Positions 57,865-64,000 of a stretch of DNA of 64,000 nt are shown here, piece by piece (position 1 is the first letter of the stretch; every line of letters begins with the position of its first letter). Location of the stretch: positions 1-64,000 of the forward strand of contig NZ_JARZHH010000027.1 in assembly GCF_029946515.1 (NCBI RefSeq), read 5' to 3'. The stretch is from Polyangium sp. 6x1 (lineage in GTDB: Bacteria; Myxococcota_A; Polyangia; Polyangiales; Polyangiaceae). Under the pieces are notes generated by a model that searched no databases, was not told the DNA's origin, and saw only the letters and a program-made list of their open reading frames with translations. The position numbers and the translations under genes are program-made.

Positions 57865-60321
57865 ATGCCGACCCCGGGATCGCGTCATCGAAGCGCGCAC
57901 GAAACGATCCTCCCCCGCGCCCTCGGCCTCGGCGTGGCGGCGCTCGCCCTCGGCCTCGCCACGACCCCCGCCCGCGCAGAGCCCGGGAATGAGCCGCCGG
58001 CCGAGACGGCCATGCCCTCGCCGCGCGGGCCCACGATTCCGCCTTATCCCGAGGGCGCCACGGGCGACGCCGATGTCATGCTCGCCATTCTGGTGCGCTC
58101 CGACGGCAAGGTCACCGAGGCTCGCGTGATCGAAGGGCCCGAGCCCTTCGCCAGCGCCGCGGCCGCCGCCGCCGCGTCGTGGGAGTTCGAGCCTGCGCGC
58201 CGCAATGGAAAACCCGTCAGCGCCCGCATCCGCTTCCTCGTCGCGTTCCGCGCGCCCGCCCCCGAGCCCGCGCCGCCTACAGAAATATCCCCCACGCCCG
58301 CGCCTTCGAAAAACCCCGCGCTCCCTGGCGCCGCGCCGACCGTGCGTCCAGCCAAACCACCGGAGCTCGAGGCGATCGAGGTCCGTGTCCAGGGCGAACA
58401 TCAGGCGCCGACGACGCGCACGATGTCCCGCGTCGAGGTCCGCCAGCTCCCCGGCGCGTTCGGGGATCCATTCCGCGCGATCGAGGCCATGCCTGGCGTC
58501 ACGCCCATCGCCTCGGGCGTCCCTTATTTCTTCGTGCGCGGCGCGCCGCCCGGCAACGTGGGGTATTTCATCGACGGCATCCGCGTCCCGCTCCTCTTCC
58601 ACGTGGCCGCGGGGCCGAGCGTCATTCACCCCGGGCTCGTCGATCGCGTGGACCTCTATCCCGGCGGCTTCCCTTCGCGTTATGGCCGGTTCACGGGCGG
58701 CATCGTCACCGGCACGATCCGCGAGCCCGAGAACCGCCTGCACGGCGAGGGCAACATCCGCCTCTTCGACGCGGGCGCGATGGTCGAGGCGCCCTTCGCG
58801 AATGGCCGCGGCGCCGCGCTCGTCGCCGGCCGGTATGCGTATCCCGAGCTCGTCCTGAAGCTCGCCTCCCCAGGCGTCGAGCTCGGCTACTGGGACTACC
58901 AGGCGCGACTCCATTACGACCTCACACCGAACGATCGCATCGGCGTGTTCGCTTTCGGCTCGCACGACTACCTCGCGCAGATCGACGACGACGACGGCGA
59001 GAAAGAGACCGTCGTGGCCGGACAGTTCCACCGCGTCGATTTTCGTTACGATCGGAGGCTCGGCGAGCACGGCAAATTGCGCCACGCCATCACGCTCGGC
59101 TACGACGAGAGCCAGGCCCGCGGCGGCGAGAATGCCGGTACGACGTGGCTCTTCGGCTCGCGCACCGAGCTCACCTTGCGCCCCTCGGAGATCGTGACCG
59201 TGCGCGCCGGCGCCGACGCGTACGTCGAGCGCTTCGATATCGACATCGAGGAAAACGACGACGACGCGCCGAGCCCGAACGACCTCGCGCTCATGCGTCA
59301 GCTCACGAGCCGCGACGATTTCACTGCCGCCGTGTGGGCCGACGCCGTGATCCGCCCCCTGCCCGCGCTGGAGCTCGTCCCGGGCGTGCGCTCCGACATC
59401 TTCACGTCCGACGGCGTCGCCAAGGCGACGTTCGATCCGCGGCTCGCGAGCCGCCTCGAGATCGGAAAGCGCTTCACGCTCGTCGGCGCGTTTGGCGTGA
59501 CGCACCAGCCCCCGAGCTTCCTCGGCGCCGCACCGGGCCTCCAGATCGGGGGATTGCAGGGCGGCGTGCAGACGGGGCTCCTGTCGAGCGTCGGTGTCGA
59601 GATGGCATTGCCCTTCGACATCACCGCAACCGTGACGGGTTTTCGTGGCGCGTTCTTCAACCTGAGTGATCCGATCGGCAATCGCCCGCCCGCCACCGAG
59701 CTCGGCTATGCGCGGCAAGCGGAGCTCCGGGGGATCGGCAGCACGTACGGCATGGAGCTGTATCTCCGCCGCAGCCTGTCGAAGCGCCTCGGGGGGTTCC
59801 TCTCGTACACGCTCTCGCGCTCGCTGCGCCACATCGGGACCGAGACGTTCGAATCGGCCTACGATCGGAGGCACGTCATGAACCTCGCGGCCTCGTACGA
59901 TCTCGGCAGGAACTGGAAGCTCGGCGGCCGCATCGTCTTTTACACAGGCTCGCCCATGATCCTCGATTACCGGGTCCGCCGCCGCGATCTCGGCCTGCCA
60001 ACCGATCCCGAGGACGGCCCGGATCTCCCGGACACACCCGAGGAGCACGCGCAGCGCGAGCAACTCCAGAAATTGCTCGCCGCCTATGTGCAGAGCCTCG
60101 ACCTGCCCGAGCGCCTGCCCGCGTTCTTCCGCCTCGACGTGCGCCTGGAAAAGCGATGGACGTTTCCGAACGGCCGCTGGCTCTCGTTCACCGTGGAGGT
60201 GCTGAACGCGACCGCCGGCAAGGAGGTGACGCAATACGAATGCACGTTCCAGGACGGATGCGCGCCCGAGGAGATCGGGCCGCTCGTGATCCCGAGCATC
60301 GGCGTCGAAGGCGGGTTCTAG
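57865..60321 (+). CDS. TonB-CTD/TonB-dependent receptor fusion
   Basis: An 818-residue outer-membrane receptor with an unusual front end. After the signal peptide (about 1-35) comes a TonB C-terminal-type domain (about 55-115: VMLAILVRSDGKVTEARVIE, SWEFEPARRNGKPVSARIRF), a Pro-rich linker, a plug domain (about 165-275: MPGVTPIASGVPYFFVRGAP, NVGYFIDGIRVPLLFHV) and a 22-strand-type barrel to the C-terminus. Such TonB-domain/receptor fusions occur in myxobacteria and may signal or self-energise uptake. The ligand is not evident. It starts 41 bp after the ubiquitin/MoxR cluster's last gene but is not overlapped, so linkage is uncertain. Confidence 0.85.
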   Translation: MPTPGSRHRSAHETILPRALGLGVAALALGLATTPARAEPGNEPPAETAMPSPRGPTIPPYPEGATGDADVMLAILVRSDGKVTEARVIEGPEPFASAAAAAAASWEFEPARRNGKPVSARIRFLVAFRAPAPEPAPPTEISPTPAPSKNPALPGAAPTVRPAKPPELEAIEVRVQGEHQAPTTRTMSRVEVRQLPGAFGDPFRAIEAMPGVTPIASGVPYFFVRGAPPGNVGYFIDGIRVPLLFHVAAGPSVIHPGLVDRVDLYPGGFPSRYGRFTGGIVTGTIREPENRLHGEGNIRLFDAGAMVEAPFANGRGAALVAGRYAYPELVLKLASPGVELGYWDYQARLHYDLTPNDRIGVFAFGSHDYLAQIDDDDGEKETVVAGQFHRVDFRYDRRLGEHGKLRHAITLGYDESQARGGENAGTTWLFGSRTELTLRPSEIVTVRAGADAYVERFDIDIEENDDDAPSPNDLALMRQLTSRDDFTAAVWADAVIRPLPALELVPGVRSDIFTSDGVAKATFDPRLASRLEIGKRFTLVGAFGVTHQPPSFLGAAPGLQIGGLQGGVQTGLLSSVGVEMALPFDITATVTGFRGAFFNLSDPIGNRPPATELGYARQAELRGIGSTYGMELYLRRSLSKRLGGFLSYTLSRSLRHIGTETFESAYDRRHVMNLAASYDLGRNWKLGGRIVFYTGSPMILDYRVRRRDLGLPTDPEDGPDLPDTPEEHAQREQLQKLLAAYVQSLDLPERLPAFFRLDVRLEKRWTFPNGRWLSFTVEVLNATAGKEVTQYECTFQDGCAPEEIGPLVIPSIGVEGGF

Positions 60322-60325
60322 CGGA

Positions 60326-61615
60326 TCACGGGCCGAGCACGAGGTATCGGATCCCGACGTCGCTCATGGTCCCGAGCTCGTACAGCGCGACGTGAATCCG
60401 GCCGGCCCCGTCGCGGTCGAACGTGGCGCCGAATGCGGCAAAACCTTCCGTCACGACGGCCTGCGTGATCCCGCCGGGATGCGGCGCGGCCACGACGAGC
60501 CGCCCCGTGGTCGGCGCGCCGATCTCGAACCGCGAATAAAAGAGCCGCACGGCGCCCGCCGCGTCGGTCACGATTCCCAGCGGATACACCGTGCTCCCCT
60601 GCGGCACCTCATCGAGGGGCGTGGCCGTCCACGCATTCTTCCCCTCGCGCGTCATGTACACGAGCTCGAACGTGAAATCCGGGAGCTGACGCAAGGCGAG
60701 GACGTGCGGTTTGCCCTGGGGATTCGCCGCGTCCGCCGCGGTCGCCGCGAGCGCGAGGCGATACGCGTCCGCTTGCAGCGTCCCCGAGCCGAGCGGCATG
60801 GCGACCTCGTGCGCGAGCGGCGGCGCATGCCAATGAATCTCCCACGCGCCGTTCACCACTTCCCACGCGACGAGGTGCGGCGCGCCCTCGGGCGAGACAG
60901 CGACCGGGAACGGAAAGGGAGTCCCGCCCAGCGTTTCGACGGACCAGGACGAACCATATCTCCCGAAAAGGAGCTCATCGGCGGGGCCGCGGAATCCAGC
61001 GAAGAGCTCCCCGGTGTTTCCGATCGCGAATCCCCGGACGAGGTTCGTGCCCTCCTTCGGGACGTTTTCGACGAGGTCCCACCCCGCCGCGGAGAACGAC
61101 CACAACGAAGCACCGAAGGCCCCGTCATTCACGAGCGCGACCGGCAGATCCGGCGCGACCGACACGAGCCCGGCCGCGGCCACGGGGAACGGCGTCGGAT
61201 TCACCTCCCAGTCACCCACGGCCTTGCGTACCGCGAAAAACCCCTTGTATTCGCCCTCGGCCGACGAAAAGAGGATGCGGGGATTGCAGACCGCGTCGAG
61301 CGAGAGCGCCGGGGCGTCATTCCGGTATGCGGGCGGGACGGCGAGCAGCTCCTCTTCGAGGATCTGGCAAGGCGCGTCTCCCGAGCCACAAAGCGGCAGC
61401 ATGTCGACCGAAGGCTTCGTGAGCGGCTCGCACAACGCGGACGGCCCCGCGTCGAAGCCGCCCACGCCGGACCAGCCGCCGGAGCTTCCGGAGCCACCCG
61501 CGCCGGAAGCCCCGGCGCCGCCGCTCCCGGATGCGGACGTTTCGTTCGTCTCCACCACGGGCCCGCAGCCCACGAGCCAGGCCGAGAAGACAAGAAACGA
61601 AAGAGGGTACTTCAT
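60326..61615 (-). CDS. Lipoprotein, beta-propeller-like
   Basis: A 429-residue lipoprotein: MKYPLSFLVFSAWLVGCG gives the signal and lipobox, followed by a Gly/Ser-rich linker (about 25-55) and a domain with a Cys pair (LCEPL, PLCGSGDAPC) and blade-like repeats (NTGELFAGFRGPADELLFGR, GAVRLFYSRFEIGA, ending DVGIRYLVLGP). ATG 61615 is the natural start. It is convergent with the TonB-receptor fusion, with 4 bp between stops. Function unknown. Confidence 0.7.
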   Translation of the reverse strand: MKYPLSFLVFSAWLVGCGPVVETNETSASGSGGAGASGAGGSGSSGGWSGVGGFDAGPSALCEPLTKPSVDMLPLCGSGDAPCQILEEELLAVPPAYRNDAPALSLDAVCNPRILFSSAEGEYKGFFAVRKAVGDWEVNPTPFPVAAAGLVSVAPDLPVALVNDGAFGASLWSFSAAGWDLVENVPKEGTNLVRGFAIGNTGELFAGFRGPADELLFGRYGSSWSVETLGGTPFPFPVAVSPEGAPHLVAWEVVNGAWEIHWHAPPLAHEVAMPLGSGTLQADAYRLALAATAADAANPQGKPHVLALRQLPDFTFELVYMTREGKNAWTATPLDEVPQGSTVYPLGIVTDAAGAVRLFYSRFEIGAPTTGRLVVAAPHPGGITQAVVTEGFAAFGATFDRDGAGRIHVALYELGTMSDVGIRYLVLGP

Positions 61616-61873
61616 GGGCTCATGGTACCAGGAGCCCCGCCGATTCGCGAGGCGCGCGGAGTGCCCGTCAAGGGGTCGACAGGATGGCGCCGACGAACCT
61701 GGTCGCGTAGTTCGACACCAGGAAATCGAGCAACGTGTCGCCGTTCAGGCGCCCGACGGCGAGTCCGCGCGAAAGACGATTCCACAGGCTCCGCGCTCCG
61801 TCACCCTCCTTCTTGCGTCCAGCAAGAATCGTGCGACGCGCTGGAGCGTATCGTTTTCAACGAGGCGGCTCGT
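61616..61873 (-). other. Interval with a start-less open frame
   Basis: Beyond the lipoprotein start region, the minus strand from about 61858 to 61669 has an open frame (translated segment SLWNRLSRGLAVGRLNGDTL, then LDFLVSNYATRFVGA) with natural composition but no usable start codon. It could be the 3' remnant of a lost gene. I see no other feature here. Confidence 0.3.
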
Positions 61874-62734
61874 TTACGCGGCGCGCCGCTCCAGGATCGC
61901 GAGGCGCTCCCACTCGAAAATGCCCTCGTAATCGGTCGACCAGTACCGCGCGGCCCAGGCGTCCGCGCCCTCGTCGCGGAGGACGTCGAGCCCCGCGTCC
62001 CGGCCGAGCGCGGCGAGGTCGTCGGGCGCGATGAATCCACGAATGGGCTCGCCGAGCAGACGCGCCACGAGGTGCCCGCCCGCGAGCAAAACCCGCTCGA
62101 TCCTGGGCTCGCGCGGGGGCACGTACGTGAGCGCGAGCCGGCTGCCCGGCGCGCTCGCTGCGCCGACGGCGTGGAGCGTGCCCGAAATGGCCGCGCGCGT
62201 GAGATACACGGTGACGCCCTCCCATATCCAGAACGAGGGCTCGTCCGCGGAAAAACCCTCCCGCGCGAGCGAGGCGCCGAGGTCGTCACGCTCGAAATCG
62301 ACGGGCACGAGCCGCACCTCGCGCGCCTTGGGCTCGATCCGCGCGGCGCGCAGGCGCGCCCGTTTGTCGCGCTGCGTGCTCGGGTGATCGACTTCGAAAA
62401 CGGCCGCGTCGGCGAGCTCGTCCATGCGATATGCCCGCCCATCGAGCCCGGCCCCGAGCACGACGACCTGCCGCACGCCCTCGGCGAGGCCCTCGCGAAG
62501 CGCGTCGTCGATCGCCTGCGTGCGCAGCGCGACGTGGTACGTCATGCCGAGCGACGCGAGCCCGAGCCCGCGATGTACGAGCCCGGTCGCGCGATCCGAG
62601 AACGCCGCGCGCGAGGCGAGGCGCGCCGCGAGCGAAAGCGGCCGCGGGACGAGCGCAGTCGCGATGGGATCCTTCGCGCCGGCGAACGGCGCCGGAAGAT
62701 CGGTGTAAAGCGCCCGGATCGTGGCCACGGCCAT
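61874..62734 (-). CDS. SAM-dependent methyltransferase (TIGR00027/PPM1-like)
   Basis: A 286-residue class I methyltransferase of the leucine-carboxyl/PPM-type family (TIGR00027-like). Motifs: GAGLDGRAYRMD (SAM-binding), FEVDHPSTQRDKRARL, VPVDFERDDL and FWIWEGVTVYLT, in the family order. ATG 62734 (MAVATIRALYTD) is chosen because family members start near there, whereas the frame extends far upstream without similarity. Substrate unknown, as for most bacterial members. It is divergent from the next membrane-protein gene. Confidence 0.87.
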   Translation of the reverse strand: MAVATIRALYTDLPAPFAGAKDPIATALVPRPLSLAARLASRAAFSDRATGLVHRGLGLASLGMTYHVALRTQAIDDALREGLAEGVRQVVVLGAGLDGRAYRMDELADAAVFEVDHPSTQRDKRARLRAARIEPKAREVRLVPVDFERDDLGASLAREGFSADEPSFWIWEGVTVYLTRAAISGTLHAVGAASAPGSRLALTYVPPREPRIERVLLAGGHLVARLLGEPIRGFIAPDDLAALGRDAGLDVLRDEGADAWAARYWSTDYEGIFEWERLAILERRAA

Positions 62735-62854
62735 GGATGTCAAGCTGGGGCGACCGTCGTGCACGGACCCTTGATACCACGAACGTGACGCTTGCGCGTG
62801 GCCTTCGCCTGGGTGCATGATGAGCCCGATCGAAGGGCGAACGCAGAGGAAGCC

Positions 62855-63589
62855 GTGATTAACGTCGTCCTGTCGAAATCGAGGCTCCGGCCGCTCCTTT
62901 TCGTACCCATGGGCCTCGTGGTCCTCGCGGGCGTGCTCGTGGAGGTGCTGAAGCCCCTCTACAAGCTGCCGAACCGGAGCGGGATCGTGCCTTTCCTGTC
63001 GATGAGTTACGAGGGCAACGTGCCGACGCTCTACACGGCGGCGCTCCTCTGGCTCACGTCGCTCCTGCTCGCGCTCGCCGCCGCGGCGACGAGGCGGGCG
63101 GGCGAGCGGTTCGTCGCGCACTGGTGGGGGCTCTGCGCGGGCTTCGCGTACATCGCCGTGGACGAGGTCTTCGAGTTCCACGAAATGGCCGGCACGCTCG
63201 TGGAGTCCTCGGGGGTCCTGTACTTCAGCTGGGTGATTCCAGCCGCGATCCTGGTGCTCGTCCTCGGCCTCGCGTACGTGCCGTTCCTGCGGCATTTGCC
63301 GCGAAAGACGAGGATCCGGTTCCTCGTCGCGGGCGCCATTTACGTGGGCGGCGCCGTCGGGATGGAGCTGCCGCTCGGATACTGGACCGAGCAGAATGGC
63401 GCGCACAACCTCGGGTACGGGCTCATCGACGCGGTCGAAGAGTCGCTCGAAATGCTCGGGCTCAACCTGTTCGTGCTCTGGCTCGTCGATCACCTCGCAG
63501 AGAAGGGCGTCACGCTGCGCTTCGCGAATCCCGCGCCCGAGGCCGCTGCCGCGCCCGCGCCCGACGCCGAGGCCGCGGACGCGCCATGA
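62855..63589 (+). CDS. Multi-pass membrane protein
   Basis: A 244-residue protein with about six membrane segments (LLFVPMGLVVLAGVLVEVL, LYTAALLWLTSLLLALAAAA, WGLCAGFAYIAVDEVF, WVIPAAILVLVLGLAYVPF, FLVAGAIYVGGAVGMELPL, LNLFVLWLVDHLA). Conserved-looking acidic and His residues (DEVFEFHE, AVEESLEM) lie near membrane ends. GTG 62855 follows AGAGGA, giving a clean start; TTG 62792 is an alternative. Its stop overlaps the next start by 4 bp. Family not recognised. Confidence 0.7.
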   Translation: MINVVLSKSRLRPLLFVPMGLVVLAGVLVEVLKPLYKLPNRSGIVPFLSMSYEGNVPTLYTAALLWLTSLLLALAAAATRRAGERFVAHWWGLCAGFAYIAVDEVFEFHEMAGTLVESSGVLYFSWVIPAAILVLVLGLAYVPFLRHLPRKTRIRFLVAGAIYVGGAVGMELPLGYWTEQNGAHNLGYGLIDAVEESLEMLGLNLFVLWLVDHLAEKGVTLRFANPAPEAAAAPAPDAEAADAP

Positions 63590-64000
63590 CCACGCTCGAA
63601 GCGACGAGGCCCGCCGAGAGCGTCACGAAGGCCCGATCCGTCTACATCGCGGGCCCCGTCTACGATTGGGTGTTTTTCCTGCTGCCGCCTGTCGCCTCGG
63701 TGATCGTCGGCGCGCTCGTCTCGGGTACCTGGCTCGCCACGGACCGATTCTGGCTCGAAGGCAAGCGGGTCAGCTGGAGCACGCTCCTGCTCGGGATCGT
63801 GGTGAACGCCCACCTCGTCGCGGTGTTCGTCCGCAGCCACCTCAATCCGGACGTGTTCCCGCGCCACAAGTTCCGGTTCATCGTCGTCCCGATCGCCGCG
63901 TTCGCTGCGATGATGACCTCGATGTGGGCCGTGGTGATCGCCACGGTGCTCGTCACGTTCTGGGACGTCTACCATTCGGCGCTCCAGACCTTCGGCCTCG
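63586..64000 (+). CDS. Membrane protein, truncated by window end
   Basis: ATG 63586 overlaps the preceding stop by 4 bp. The 138 visible residues include hydrophobic segments (YDWVFFLLPPVASVIVGALV, STLLLGIVVNAHLVAVFV, FIVVPIAAFAAMMTSMWAVV) and His-containing motifs (SHLNPDVF, DVYHSALQTFGL) that suggest a metal-binding multi-pass protein. The gene continues past position 64000, so length and function are undetermined. Confidence 0.7.
   Translation, partial: MTTLEATRPAESVTKARSVYIAGPVYDWVFFLLPPVASVIVGALVSGTWLATDRFWLEGKRVSWSTLLLGIVVNAHLVAVFVRSHLNPDVFPRHKFRFIVVPIAAFAAMMTSMWAVVIATVLVTFWDVYHSALQTFGL

Overview
This is a 64 kb stretch of a high-GC chromosome. Its lipoproteins, Ser/Thr protein kinase, PEGA/TPR envelope proteins, TonB-domain/TonB-receptor fusion, KS-type lipid or polyketide genes and elaborate NTPase conflict genes point to a myxobacterium, most likely Polyangiaceae-like. 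That placement is an inference from gene content. I noticed no rRNA, tRNA, CRISPR array or transposase.

0-5 kb: an SpoU/TrmH RNA methyltransferase with a C2-PDZ lipoprotein, a class II amidotransferase-fold protein lacking the N-terminal Cys, a patatin-like protein lacking the catalytic Asp, and three copies of a four-hairpin intergenic repeat with compensatory base changes. 5-12 kb: an operon of ACP, KS-KS', lipoprotein and KS-KS', in which each ketosynthase is fused to a KS-like half without its cysteine, with a divergent enoyl-CoA hydratase and an Mpo1/DUF962 protein. 12-21 kb: a P-loop NTPase plus TPR pair, envelope proteins and a degenerate PP2C protein. 21-25.4 kb: an AT-richer three-gene island (small protein, ParA-like/P-loop double NTPase, PD-(D/E)XK nuclease) that looks like a horizontally acquired defence cassette. 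25.9-43 kb: small unknowns, an ECF-type sigma factor with two envelope genes, a Ser/Thr kinase, a tandem pair of low-complexity lipoproteins, a DUF1704/MATCAP-like metalloprotease, a MoxR ATPase, SixA and more lipoproteins.

43-57.8 kb is the highlight. Eleven tightly coupled minus-strand genes encode, in transcription order, a RING-like zinc protein, an E1-like adenylating enzyme, a ubiquitin-like/E2 (UBC) fusion, a JAB/JAMM isopeptidase, an unknown protein, a CDC48-like double AAA ATPase, a MoxR ATPase, three unknown or scaffold proteins and a large protein of unknown function. Divergently transcribed across 64 bp are a WD40-vWA protein, an AmrS-like radical SAM enzyme and a 69-residue protein. 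Together these form an apparently complete eukaryote-like ubiquitin pathway (E1, E2, E3-like, deconjugase, unfoldase) merged with a MoxR-vWA-AAA ternary module. No free ubiquitin-like modifier ending in Gly-Gly is evident.

57.8-64 kb: a TonB-CTD/TonB-dependent receptor fusion, a lipoprotein, a TIGR00027-type methyltransferase and two membrane proteins, the last cut by the window edge.
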